Below are positions 11,201-23,800 of a stretch of DNA of 64,000 bases, piece after piece. The stretch comes from Narthecium ossifragum (lineage: Eukaryota; Streptophyta; Magnoliopsida; Dioscoreales; Nartheciaceae). The notes beneath the pieces were generated by a model. That model made no database searches. It was not told the origin of the DNA and was given only the letters and a program-made list of their open reading frames with translations. A program made the translations under genes and the position numbers. The stretch covers positions 22,892,865 to 22,956,864 of the forward strand of contig OY986975.1 of the NCBI GenBank assembly GCA_963920575.1. Reading direction: 5' to 3'. The number at the start of each line of letters is the position of its first letter. The first letter of the stretch is position 1.

Positions 11201-12085
11201 TTAGTAAATTTTAGAATGAATAGATGGTGCAAGCAGAATGCGCGCCCTTGATTAAAGACCATGAAGAATAAACCGAGCAAGACAATGACATCAAGAACAT
11301 GTATTGACCTGAAGATGCTCCAAGCAGCAGACTATATCTGCTGGAATGCCCTTATCTTGCAATTGCGCTCCTAGATTTTCCTGCAAAATACAAGGACACA
11401 GCTGTCAATCAATTGCTTGTCACACAGTTGTTTGAGATGTAAATCATGCAAAATGTCCTTTGAAGTGGCAGATCAGGATTAAAAGAATGGTTTGCCATCA
11501 TTCAAAGGGGCAAGGCGCATTCTGTAACAAGTAAAGCATGACGAGCATGGAAGGGGAGAGGGGACTCACGGCAGCAGGGTCCAGCTCGCAGAACTCAGCG
11601 GTGTATGGCTTCATTTGGGTTTCCCACAGCTCTCGAGCTTCGCAGATGCCGGAGGATGAGACATCTATTTCAAGAAAAGCTCATGAAACCAAGAACACAG
11701 CCGCAAGGAGGAGCATCAGCTCATTTCTAGGGCAAGGAACATACCGCCTGCTCCCTCCCTCTGAATGAGGTAAGGTGAGGTGAGGTGGTGTTCGGATGCA
11801 AAAGGAGACGAGAAGAAAAAGGTTCAAGGGTTGTAGCTCACCGATGCCGATGTAGTGACCGATCTGGGCATCATCCCACTTGTCGAAGTCGGCTCCTCCG
11901 CCACAATAGAGGTCACAAACTGCGGCGTAAGGAGAGACGAAGATCTTGATGAGGGCAGTCTTGGCGAACTCGTACAGGCGGTGGTGGGCGGATTCCATCC
12001 CGCCAGTTCCCCCAAACCCCAAGGCGGAGTTCACCACCCGCCTGTTGAAGCCAATGGATTGGATTATGTTTGATTTCTCAGCCAT
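8247..12085 (-). CDS. mRNA cap guanine-N7 methyltransferase (10 exons)
   Basis: Exons in transcript order: 12085-11842, 11664-11570, 11380-11309, 11179-11070, 9677-9555, 9434-9342, 9235-9167, 8765-8677, 8595-8510, 8402-8247. All joins keep frame with GT-AG introns and total 378 aa. The SAM-binding motif I is VCDLYCGGGADFDKW (about 57-70). Later landmarks are KPGGYFFGITPDSSTIW, CIRSENYMITFEVEEEK, FGKKYQLKF and ETHCMVHFPSLIRLAREVGL. The C-terminus GILGPGPADLRF matches the tail of the plant family of At3g52210. The enzyme methylates the N7 of the GpppN cap in the nucleus using S-adenosylmethionine. The donor of exon 9 (CAC|GTGCTC) is the weakest site; reading through it gives a different C-terminus. 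Its start codon is 256 bp from that of the divergent DUF455 gene. Confidence 0.92.
9678..11069 (-). other. Intron 4 of the cap methyltransferase
   Basis: 1,392 bp. No open frame resembles a protein and no repeat was recognised. The phrase GATCCCAT(C/G)TCTGACTACAAGGA(C/G)AGTGGAT occurs twice in tandem near 10780-10840, a small local duplication. Confidence 0.6.
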
Positions 12086-12341
12086 TGATCATAGGATCCA
12101 ACGGATGACATAAAATTTAGTCGAAATTCTTATAGATATCTTAGAGCTTTGATAAAAAGCTAATAATATACAAAATCAAGTAAAATATGTATTATTTTTA
12201 AATAAAGATTTCGACTCCAAACGAGCTGATGTCGGTCGAGTGAGGCGCTTAGCCGCCGCCACTTCCCTTTCCGGCTTCACCTGCTCGCCCCTTTCCTTTC
12301 CGGTTAACCGTGTTCTAACGAAAGCCATACAGAGAGAGAGA
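12086..12341. promoter_or_regulatory. Bidirectional promoter between cap methyltransferase and DUF455 genes
   Basis: 256 bp between two divergent start codons. The left part is AT-rich and the right part turns GC-rich, leading into an AGAGAGAG run just before the DUF455 ATG (12342). It must contain both 5' UTRs. No canonical TATA box in a fixed position was seen, which is usual for plant housekeeping bidirectional promoters. Confidence 0.6.
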
Positions 12342-15300
12342 ATGGAAGTGGGGGGGTCGGCGGGGACGCTCGTGGAGGCGGCCCTTGAGGTGCTGAACAC
12401 CGCTGATCCGATTGAAAAAGCTCGTCTTGGTGAGGCGGCGGCCACCCGATGGTTCCAGGGCACCATCTCCCTGCCCCATCGCTATGACGACGTCGATCTG
12501 CCCGTCCCAGATCGACCCGCCAGGCTTCCCACTGTACGTGGATAACGTTGGTTATCTACCCTACCTACACTAACACTAATAATCCAACTCCAGCTCTTCT
12601 CCTGCAAACTGATATCCATATTGACGACGGCCATGGTGGTCTGCGTCTTTATTGCAGGTTAAGCTGGTGCCCCCTCCAATGATGCCGAAACTCGGGAGAG
12701 GCGGGACCCTCCAGAGCCGGCAGGCCATACTCCACAGCCTCGTACACACCGAGAGCTGGGCCATCGATCTCTCATGGGTCCGCCTGCCCCTTCTCTATTT
12801 CTGCTCCTTTCTGGATTGATACCCTTGTCTTATCTCCGCTATATGCAGGACATCATTGCTCGCTTTGGGAGGCGAGAGTCGATGCCGAGGGATTTTTTCA
12901 CCGACTTCGTGAAGGTTGCCCAGGACGAAGGCCGGCATTTCACGTTGCTCGCTTCCAGGCTTGAGGAACTGGGCTCTTTCTATGGGGCGTTTCCTGCCCA
13001 TGACGGCCTGTGGGATTCTGCGATGGAAACCTCTCGGCATCTCCTGGCCCGTCTGGCTGTGGAGCACTGCGTTCATGAGGTACACAATCTGTCTTAATTG
13101 CAAATTATTCTATATCTTAAGTGGTTGGATCTGGATTCTGAAGCATTTTAAGAAACAAGCAGAAATATTGCTCCCTACGGACCAACTGAGGGATTAGCGT
13201 CTCTAAAAGCAGTATTAAGGATTTTTGGAACTTAGAACAAGAGCAGTCTTTCTTGATTGGCTGGTCAGTGCTTTCGTGGGACATCGGTTATTAATTAACT
13301 TCTTGGTACTAAGGGTGTACTCATGTGAATGGCATCTAATCATTTGTGGTGATTTAGCTGAGCTTGTGTAACATGGCGTTTTCTGAATTTTTTGTGAATG
13401 ATTTCTGTAGTAAGAGAATTAGTTGGACAGTTACATCATAAAGAACATGAAAAGTGATCAGAGTCGATGGAATGTTATTTACTCACATGCCACATTAAAA
13501 TGTTTGTTTTGGTTGTCAGGTTAAGCTGCATTTTCTTACTCTTCTTTGCTCTTAGATGCTCATGTTCTCTTTTGACTTTTCTAGTGTCATGCTATATACA
13601 TAGGAGGAAGGATATTGATAATCTAAATTAGAAAGTAGATGTAGCAACTGTTACTGTCTGGATGCCAGCAATCTTAGCTATCAAATTTGAGGAAGAGAAG
13701 ATGAGCCTTGACCAATATGTAGTCCCATTCCGAAAATGTGTGATTACTCTCTCATGATCTCCTGGTGATCCTTTGGAAGCTGAAGATGCTAGCAAGCATT
13801 ATTTTGCTTTATAGTGGTGCAGGTACGACATGCTGAATTCAAAAGTGCAAAAGATTGGGCTGATATGTCCCAATTGCTTCAAATGGTCGAATAAGGGACG
13901 AAGATCAGCTAATGCAGTGTCCTTAAGCATTGAATCCCTGGGTAATAATGTTGCAGATGCTTAATGTATCAATCAAATGGAGCAAGAGGAGAAATTTGAG
14001 TAATTTCATATTGACAGTGCTTACGATGTATTTAGTGAATGGTTGAAATATTTGCTGAATCCAAGTAGGTGGGCCAAGAGAAGATGGCCAACAGTGAAAG
14101 ATTGTGTAGTTTCATTAAATGTGCAAAATCACATTGTGATAGCTAAAGTCATCTCTCAAAGAAGAATAAGTTTGCCATCGAAAGATCATAGACATATCCA
14201 ATCAAATGAAAGACACAGTTTACATACTCTAGTATGCTTGGCTAGATAGGTTTGTCCAAGGGAAGCGGCATTGTCTTCCATAAATGTTAGACTTCACCTT
14301 TTGCAAAATGGACCTGTGTATATTATGAGACTTACAAACAATAAAATATGCTGCCTTTGTGTAGATAATCAAACATCTGCCACGTGTTGTGCATGTAAGG
14401 AAGAACTCTGTAACTTGGGATGTAATACAACATAGTATTCCGTGGTTTTAGCGTATGGAGGAGTATAGTTCCTAACACTGAAAGGATTGTAACCAGAATC
14501 AGTGTACCTAAGAGTCTGTGAAGGCGGTCAACGAATTCAATTAGAGTGATGCCAAGTGGAAATGGTCATCAATTTACATTTGTTATACGTTGACAATACT
14601 CTGCTTGAGCAATACAAGAGTTGTAGGGCACATGGGGTTATTGCCAAAGAAAGTGATCATGCAAGAATGTATATGTTTGGTGTCATGTGGCGTCCTTTGG
14701 TTTATGCTTGTGATAGACTATTTTTTAAAGAGGGTCTCAAAGACATGGAAGAGATAATCAGCCTTTATCTGTAGATAGATGTGCAAGATTTAGCTAGTTG
14801 AATGAAAATGATTAGCTGATTGCCTTTCCTAAGCTAATAAATCCAGAGCAAGTGCTGCTTTTAATTTCTATGTCAAACTAGTCTCGTGACCAAGGGAAAC
14901 AGATTATCTTCTTTATGTGGTTTGGGTGGCAAGTTTTCTGTTCCTGACATCACAAAAGTTCAATATGCACTTCCCTCAAAAAAAAAAAAATTCACTATGC
15001 ACAAGTGATTATCTATGATGTCTTGGCAATTCATCTGATAGTGCCGGGCTTAAATGTGTAAATGCACTTGAGCTTGTGGTCAAAGACCAACTATCCTTAT
15101 GATTCATATTTTGCTTGTAAAAGTCAACAGTCTTGTCATTTACTCATTTACATATCTGATGTTCTAAGAATAATATCTCCGGCCCCGCTCCGTACAGCTT
15201 TAGTAGCCAAAATAAAGTTTGCTCAATTTTTGGAGCTATATACACAACCTTCTTGTTATCCGTGATTTAGTCCATTGATTGATGCAAATTGTTGCTCTTT

Positions 15301-15854
15301 TTCTGTCGAAGGGTGTTTGCATATTTGTTGGCTAATACTTAAAAATTATACAGGCTAGAGGACTTGATGTCCTTCCCATGATTATTTCGCGTTTTCAAAA
15401 TGGCGGCGATGAATGCACGGCAGAACTGTTAGAAACGGTTGTGTACCCTGAAGAAATCACACACTGTGCTGCTGGTCTCAAATGGTTCAGATATTTGTGC
15501 CTCAGGGACCGCGGTGGTGACCAAAGAGCAACAAGCATTCCTGGTTGCAGAGTATATTCAAAGCCTGTGATGCAGGAAGATGGTGCCAAGATTAAACTGA
15601 TGAACAAAGACCATGACAACTCCATGGAATGCCTGGAGGAAGATCTTGAGAGCTTGAGAATGGGTGATGGTGATGAACATGAGGAAGTAATTGACGTCTT
15701 TCATGCTATTGTCAGGAGGTATTTTAGAGGACCACTCAAACCTCCTTTCAATATTCAAGCAAGGAAAGCTGCAGGTTTTGGTCCTGAATGGTATGAGCCC
15801 TTGGCAGTGAAGGAAAAGCTACATTCCTCACCTTTTGGATCTCAATCAGATTGA
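12342..15854 (+). CDS. DUF455 family ferritin-like protein (4 exons)
   Basis: Exons 12342-12533, 12658-12777, 12849-13079 and 15354-15854, all joining in phase 0, give 347 aa. The protein matches the plant DUF455 family (At1g06240/At5g04520 type), with VPDRPARLP, MPKLGRGGTLQSRQAI, HTESWAIDL, DEGRHF, EHCVHEARGLDV, YPEEITHCAAG and the C-terminal GPLKPPFN...ARKAAGFGPEWYEP. Conserved acidic and His residues (E96, E131/H134, E176/H177, E215/H218) are placed as expected for a ferritin-like diiron site. The bacterial relatives are MiaE-like; the plant substrate is not known to me. The last exon has a Gly/Asp/Glu-rich insertion (about residues 228-275) that is probably species-specific. Intron 3 is unusually long (2,274 bp). 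The start was chosen as the first ATG that begins the family alignment. Confidence 0.9.
13080..15353 (+). other. Long third intron of the DUF455 gene
   Basis: 2,274 bp between donor GAG|GTACAC and acceptor ATACAG|GCTAGA. Short open frames around 14043-14249 and 14556-14774 have no recognisable domain. No terminal repeats, target duplications or transposase remnants were seen. An A-run lies near 14977-14990. Confidence 0.6.
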
Positions 15855-16952
15855 AGGACAGTGCTTTGTACCTCCGATTGTGGAGTACGTAGCTCAGTGA
15901 CAATTATTTGTGGGTCTAAAACCTAGCCTCCTCCGTCGCTCGGGACCACCGTCATGGTCAGGACATCTTGTTGATATTGATCTAGTTAGTTCTATAGTTC
16001 TACCGTATCTTTTGTTTCATTTCTTTTGAAATGATCATAAAATCTGATTGATGGTCCGTCCTGGTCAGCAGTACGACTTTCTTCAGATCGAAAGAGGGGA
16101 CTCAACATGTTTTTTCTTTCTATTAGAGAGTATTTTCATAAAATAAGGTCCTTTTCATTCCCTAAGGACACGCCATTCGAGGTTGCCCGGCATTAATTCG
16201 CAAATCCTGTAGTGAAATTGAAATCTTACGCTTTCGTGAGGACGTGGTATATAAGTTGCTTTGCCATAAGCATATATGACCATATTTGCTTCCCGATATG
16301 ACCAAAAATGTACAGTAAAACATCTTTATCTGAGGACAGAGAGGTTAATGCTTGGGGGGTATTTGGCTCGTTGGATAGAAGTGTGTATAGCGCATAACAT
16401 AAAAGTTATGAATGTATGACTTATTGCAGTTCAGTTGGGAAACATGCATAACTTTTTTGCACAAATGAGAAACCTGCACAAATAGAAATTGGCCGTACCT
16501 ACCCAATAGGATTTTGGCCTCATTGTTTACCATTTCTGGTCCGAGATAATAGCGAGCCAAATACTGCTGATACTGAGTTGGACCTACATGATGAGCCTAT
16601 TTGGCTAGCAAACATATGAGCAGGCCAGGTTCGCTCTGGACAGTCACTCCGCAAAAATACAAAAATTTCAAAGTTTAGTTTGCTACCTGACCTGAGCGAA
16701 CCGAAGTATCTGAGCTAGATTTGATTTCATGCCCCCTCGATTCCAAAAAGGATATTAATAGGTTCTGACGTTTGATCATCGGATGATGAGCAGAAAAAAG
16801 CAGTTGCATAAATTGCAACGTTATCACCGTGGTCCAGTCACAAACATCTAAAAACTATCGAGCCGAACTCGATATCTTCATGATAGAAACAAAAGTATAC
16901 TCAACAAGAATGGCAGAGTGGTCTTGTTGCCCGGAAGAAACTGCATGGATGA
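15855..16952. other. Convergent 3' region between DUF455 and RDR6, with a probable MITE
   Basis: The two genes converge here, so both 3' UTRs lie in this 1.1-kb stretch. Between about 16358 and 16566 is a small element with inverted ends: GGTATTTGGCTCGTTGG on the left, and CGAGCCAAATACTG on the right. No clear target duplication was seen. The rest shows nothing recognisable. Confidence 0.5.
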
Positions 16953-17816
16953 TCATATCCTACCAGAGAGATAACATGCAAGTGAATCAATTGGCTTTTT
17001 GTTGTCAATCTCTCGTCGGGACCTCACTTTTATTCGAACCAGGTAATCAGCTGCTATCCATGCAAAGCTAAGTCGTGCAGGCATCTGCTCCCCATCTGGC
17101 TCTTTTAGTTCACTCGATTTCTTAGCCCATTGGGGGTGGTAAGTCACTTGATACCATGCTGATGCCTTCTGTTCGTACAAAGCATTCCTTTCATCATCCG
17201 AAATATGTTGAGTATCAGGTCCTATTGCTTTAAACGCATAACGGAATTCTTTATGAAGTGCAAAGTATGCATTTTTCAACCGCTCTTTAACCTCTCCCTG
17301 CTTTCTACTGGTGGATTTCGGAAGTGACCAAAAATGCCCAGTAACAATCTCACCTTCCAAACTAATTCTGTACTGCCCCAACAATGTGTTCAGCTGTCTA
17401 TCATACTGACACTTCATAACCCATGCATCAGAAAGATAATGTGACGCACCAGCAATCTCGAGATCTCTATCATAAGGCAAGTCCTCAGTTTTGCAGCTTA
17501 AATCGGACATAACTTCCTCGTTGGAACCTACTTTTATTTTGCGGTAAAGCTTTCCTAAAATCTTCTCTGACTTGTAGGTCTGAGTCTCATGTTTGCCCAT
17601 GAAATCCGGATAAAGCTTTGGTTTTAGAGCATGGGGCATGGCTACTATCTTCCCTGTTTTCGGGAAGTCAACAGCAGTAGCTGCAAGCTCGGCCAACTTA
17701 AGGCACTTCTCGTCCAGAGCTCCATATTCACTTAGATCAGCATGAACAACGTGAGCATTACAGATGACACCAAGATTCTCAGTGACCATATTCTTTGCAT
17801 AGAACTCTATTATGTC
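16953..17816 (-). CDS. RDR6: RDR6 exon 2 (residues 910-1196)
   Basis: 864 bp including the stop. It begins [16 protein letters not shown], directly continuing HQ at the end of exon 1, after acceptor CTGCTGCAG (AG at 17818-17817). It ends [11 protein letters not shown]. Sequence type, phase and spacing match the second exon of RDR6 in other plants. Confidence 0.95.
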   Translation of the reverse strand, partial: DIIEFYAKNMVTENLGVICNAHVVHADLSEYGALDEKCLKLAELAATAVDFPKTGKIVAMPHALKPKLYPDFMGKHETQTYKSEKILGKLYRKIKVGSNEEVMSDLSCKTEDLPYDRDLEIAGASHYLSDAWVMKCQYDRQLNTLLGQYRISLEGEIVTGHFWSLPKSTSRKQGEVKERLKNAYFALHKEFRYAFKAIGPDTQHISDDERNALYEQKASAWYQVTYHPQWAKKSSELKEPDGEQMPARLSFAWIAADYLVRIKVRSRREIDNKKPIDSLACYLSGRI

Positions 17817-20800
17817 CTGCAGCAGGAAAAAGCCAGCGCTGTAAAAGACTTATTCATTATTTAGAGTAAAAGCATTTAACAACACACACATAAAGTACAA
17901 CAACTGTATGATTGTGAGTGAAACAAGCGCAAATTTCAGCACCAGATCACCTACTGCATTGAGCATTTTGCACGCATAAGTAAATTTAAGAGTTACTGTC
18001 CACTTATTGCCCGTGTTGTTGCTTCTTTATAGCAACTTTTCCTAGCAAATAGATTAAAGGGTAATCTAGAGACACATTATCTAGTTGTTATCCAACATAA
18101 ACTCGTGTAAACAGCACAACACATATTCATTCAGCCAATTTAGCTGTTCACATTGATTTGAAAGGAAGTAGGAAATACCAACATGTATTGCCCCTATTAG
18201 GATGAGATACTTGAGACGATGAAAGCAAGAAGATCTAGAAACAATGGCTTGTTGAGCATGACAACGACAAAAAAACTAAAAAGTAACACAGAGCATAGAT
18301 ATTTTAGGCTAAATTACGTTTTTGGTACCTGTAAAATTCTCCATATACCACTTTAGTACCTATAGTTTGCTAATTACGTTTTTCATACCTATATTTAATG
18401 TATATAACATATTTAGTACCTACCGTTAGACGCCGTTCTCCAGACTTGACGGCAATCCGCTCACGTGATATCACGTGAGTGATTTTGCAGGGTTCCTGCG
18501 TCATGAAAGCAGTTTTGGAGTGAGAGGAGTAGCTAAGTAGCAGATGTGGCGGTGGTGGAGCAGGGGCGGCGAAGCCATGGAGAAGCTCTTCTTCCTACGC
18601 AATTCCTCGCTGGTCTTTGCCCTCGGTTCAGGGGAACGAGATGGCCGGAGGAGGAGATGCCAAGGTGTCATCTTTGCCATATTCCATTCTCCCCAATCTC
18701 GACCACCATGGGATCGGCGATGGGATCGGCGACGGGAGCACGACGCAATCCTTGCATGACAAAATAGAGGCTTGGCGTTGTTCTTGCCGTAGGAGATGGC
18801 AATGCCGACGATGAGGAGGTGGAGGAGCTCCCAACTTATGGTGAAGATGGAGAGATTTATAAGCTCTGGAGCTTAGGAGGGGAACATGGGGAGTAGAACA
18901 ATGAAAACATAGGCAACCATGGATTTCGAGAGGAAACCATAGCAAATTCCTGGTTGGTTTTGTGGGTTTTTTGGCGGAGAGACGGTGAGCTCTTGGGATG
19001 CGCTCTTGGATGGGGGATAAGGGTGTCTACCTCTGCCATTGGAGGAGAGCTTTGCCTTCCTATGCTCTGCTCTTGGTTGGAGAAGATGAGGGAGAGAAGG
19101 GGTGGAGGATGGGGAGAGAAGACTTAGTGAGGAAGGAAGAGATGCTATAGAGAAAAACAGAGTGGTCTTTAAGAGAAAAGAATATGACGATTTGGAAAGC
19201 TTGGAGCTTTGATGGAGAGAAGAAGCCCATCTTTGATTTGAAACGTTCGAAAGAAGAGAAGAGCAAGAGATGGGTTGCTGCCATACTACCTAGAGGAGTA
19301 TGAGTTGCTGCTATACTACGGTGCAGAGCGTAGCGGCGGTTCGATCCTGGCACACCTTCGCCGCCACCCATACCACATGCATCCGGTCACTCCAACGGCG
19401 TCGTCCTCCTCCAAATTCGCCAATGGGAAGACCTAACTCTGCGACCCCCACCACCCACCTCTCCTTACCCCTTCTCCCTCCCCACTGCTAGGGCCACCAT
19501 TAACACACTGGTCACGTGCAAGGCACGTGACCAGCTTACCGTTTGTTATTTGACGCCGTTTGAGTATCAGATCATAACGAAACAATATTGATAAATGAGG
19601 TATCGAAATCGTAATTTATAAACTATAGGTACTAAAGTGGTACGTGCGGAATTTTACCGATACCAAAAACGTAATTTGCCGATATTTTAGTAACCAAAGG
19701 CCAGATAGAGTCCTCCACAATCAGTAGGTTGTATGAGAAGAAAATTTATCTTGTGCTAATGTCTAGTGGAAAGCAGAAATAAACGCTTTGAGTTTAGAAC
19801 TTGTTTCTGCATGGGACAGAGGTTTAGGTAGTCTTAACTCTTAACCTTTCTCCACTCGAATTAGTTGTTTTTGGGAAGTTTGTCTTTAACATCTCATCTA
19901 GGAAACAACCTATGTTGAGGTGTCTTTTTCGATTTATGCTAATTATAGCTTGAACTGTTGAAACCAATCCTAGTTTTGAACTTTTAACCAATAACTTTTG
20001 ACTGATGCTCTCAACAGACCTCAAAATTTTTTTGATTCTCCTTCTCCCAATAGAAATTAATCTCTCTCACCTTATCTTAACCATCTATCTTAGAATGATC
20101 CCTCCTAAATACAACTACACGTGTCTTGGTTTTTTCTTATTTCAATTATATCTTTATTTTTCTCACAATAAATTTCAAGCTTCCAAACAAGCTGACCTTT
20201 CTTAACCACACCATCTTGTAAATCTGAAACCTTAGTCACCTGGATGCCCTTTCTCAGGAGATGGCTAATTAAAATTTGCCAACATAAAAATGAACTTCAA
20301 CTCATAATTCAAAGTCCAAGTCCCCTCAAGTAAAATACAACTTTAAGAGACCCTAAGGTACCGTTTAGTTGCGGAATAAGCAATTCCGGGATTGGAGAGG
20401 ATAGGAATTAGTATGCTAGGATAAGTAGTGAGATATGTGGTATTTGGTTGAAAAGTAGGGATAAAATAGTAATGTTTAGTTAAAAAGTTGAGATAAAGTA
20501 GTAATGTTTGGTTGAAAAGTTAAGATAAAATAGTAATGATTGATTGAAAAGTGAAAAATCATAGATAAAGTAGCAATGTTTAGTTGAAAAGAAGAGAAAA
20601 GGTAGTAATGATTGGTTGAAAAGTGGAGATAAAAATGGGGATTAGAGGATGTTTGGCTGCAATGCCGAGATAAAATGGGCTTAACCCGGGATAAGCAATC
20701 TCTATCCCCGAACCAAACAAACCATGTTTGGGAGCTTCTCGGCATCAAGTATAGCATCTACAGACTAATTGTACATTGAATGCTACTAGAGGCCATTGCA

Positions 20801-23800
20801 GCTGTACACAGACATACATGCAAAGAAGATCCAATTATTTGTTTATGCCAAGATTACATGCATGCATGAACGAAAAAATCCACCATATGCAGCTCCAAAA
20901 TATAAATCTAATGGATCATGTTTGGGAACTTCTTGGCATCAGGCATAACATCTACAGACTAATTGTACGCTGAATGCTACTAGAGGCCACTGCAGCTGTA
21001 CTCAAACATATGTGCAAAGAAGATCCATTTTTTAGTTTATGCCAAGATATACATGTATGCATGAACGAAAAAATCCACCATATGCAGCTCATAACTAGGA
21101 AACCAACCCCTAACAAACCAAATTCAGATTTAAAATTGATTTCGAATTTTAGATTCAAATTCAAATTCCCTCGAGTAAAATACAACTTTAAGAGACTCTA
21201 ATGGACCATGTTTGGGAGCTTCTCGGCATCAGGCATAGCATCTACAGACTTGTACGCAGAATGCTACTAGATGCCGCTGCAGCTGTACACAGATATGCGT
21301 GCAAAGAAGACCCAATTTTTTGTTTATGCTGAGATATACTTTGTAGGCACGAACGAAAAAATTTACCATATGCAGATCCTAAATAGGAAACCAAATTCAG
21401 ATTTAAATCTGATTTCAAATTTTAGATTCAAATTCAAATTTTTTCCAATTATGGAACTCGCCCCCCCATCATTCTCCAACGGTTGGGGGAGAGCTCGTCC
21501 TCGAGCTAAAGTAATTAGCCTGAGAGAGACCTTATCCTCAAGCTTGGATAGATAGTTGATGTCAAACAAACGTCTAGGAATCACTAGCCAGACAATCACC
21601 AACAAGTCATTAGAATCACCACCTAAGATATGCAAAGTCGATGCCGAATAAGCCCTAAGAATCACCACTTAGAAGATAATATGCCCACCCTAGGAATCAC
21701 CACCTAGGGGAACCTTGCTCTGAATTCCATAAAAGATGTCAAACAACCTCTAAGAATCCCCACGTGGATGGTCATCCTCTGACCCTAGAAATCATCACCG
21801 GGGGGGGGGGGGGGCTGGGGCATCACCACCCAAAGTAGAAGAACTTCACTTTTCATTCATAAGTTCAGGCTTAATGGGCATAAAATCCCTTATTTATACC
21901 ATGTACAAGAGGCTAATCATAATAGGAAATCTAGTTCAGACATCAAATCTACTCATTGTTGAAAGCCTAATTCAAAAGACAAACCTATATAAAATAGGAA
22001 ACCAAATTCTAAAAAATTACATTGAAATTTGAATCTGATTTCGAATTTCAGATTCAAATTTAGAACTGAATTTCAGATTCAAATTCCTTCTAATTATGGA
22101 ATTTGCTCGCACATCAAAAAGGCTATGGCAACATTGTAACTGAAGTAGATAGAAGAGACTGAAGCAGAAATGACATCCCTAATAATGCGGAGCAAGCATC
22201 GCCAAGCTACATGTTCTCCTTATCCATTCCATCATTTATGGTAGTTCTAGCGGCCCAGTGCTTACGAAAAGAAGACCAATAATCCTAATATGAAAAATAT
22301 TCTTCAATAGCAATATGCAAGTATGCCGAATATAAGCAACTCAATCATAATAATTCCAACAACCACATAGCTCACATTGATGCTTTTAAAGCTCCAGGAG
22401 CATTTCAAACAAACTATTTTGACACTTAGAAACTGAATTTCGCTAAATTTTGAAATATATGGAGGATTTTTGGTTTGTTCCTGTTTTGAAAAGAAACTAT
22501 TTTGGTCTGATTCTAAATATCGCTAAATTTCGAAAAGAAGACCAATAATCCTAATACGAAAGATATTCCCAATAGCAAGTATGCCTAATATAAGCAACTC
22601 AATCATAATAATTCCAACAATCACATAGCCCACATTGATGCTTTTAAGACTCCAAGAGCATTTCAATCATAATAATTTTGACACCTTAGAAACTGAATAT
22701 AGCTAAATTTTGAAATGTGCCGAAGGTCTTTGGTCTGTTTCTATATTTTTTTTAAGAGAGAAGTTGTATCCTTACTAGCTTCAAACCAACGTCATTGCTA
22801 TAGGAATGCAATGACATCCACAGGGACTTCAAAAAAGGGGAACAATGTTAGAGCATAATGATATGCCAATTGTAGTTGTTTTTCCAAACCATTAAAGCGA
22901 ATGCAAATCAAACCGACTTCAAGAGCATATCAATTAATCAAGGCCTCTTTTCTTGTTTCTTTGCCAAATATTTCTCAATTCATGTCAATTTGCATGATTC
23001 AGATAGCTTGTAAATGCATCTCTACAACTACACTTGTGAGGATCCATACCTCTAAACGGCTAAACCTGGTTTGACCGCGTAGGTCGGGCTCAAGGGCTTA
23101 GTTCGCCTTGCTTTGCAATCTTGTTGATCGTTGCAACTCTAGGGGCATTTGGGTAATTTGTCATTGCGGAGTTCGGTTTCACGTGCATCAATACACATAC
23201 GGCCTTATAAATGATGTATATGGTTGTTAGGCCCTAATCTACCCCTTTAATGACATCGTTAGGCCATTAATCATCATTATAACCCCTAGGCCACGTTTGT
23301 TTCGCGGGACAAGATATGAGTGGATATAATCTCCCGGGAGATTGTATCTCGGGATATATTCTCCCGGGAGATGATGTGAGGGGTTAAACTCTTATCTCAT
23401 GTTTGGTAAGACAAAGGATAAGGTGGGAGAAAATTTAATCAAATATTTAAACTTTTCTTATTTTTTAATCCAATGAATCTTATCTCATGGGATTACATAT
23501 ATCACCTCCCCCTGAGGTTATTTTATCCCAGGTACATGGGATATAAAGTCCCAATGGAATTATTTATCCCATGCCTAAAATCACACCAAACATGGGATAA
23601 AATGGGGTCCACAGGATTACTAATCCTATACCACCTATAATATCATGAAACAAACGAGCCCCTAGTGTCTAAAATGGTCGTCATGTGGCACCATTTAATA
23701 TAAACATATGTCTCCCTTTAAGGTTTCTCTCATTTTGGGGCTTTTCCCAAGATAGAGAGTTAGAGGGCTAGAAAAGAAGGGCTGGTTAGAGAGCAAAGGG

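Noticed and set aside
11538..11768. Plus-strand open frame in the cap methyltransferase gene
   Set aside because: It is antisense to exon 2 and the adjacent intron.
18544..19491. Several short open frames in the Mutator-like element
   Set aside because: Open on both strands because of GC content; no recognisable protein, none listed as a gene.
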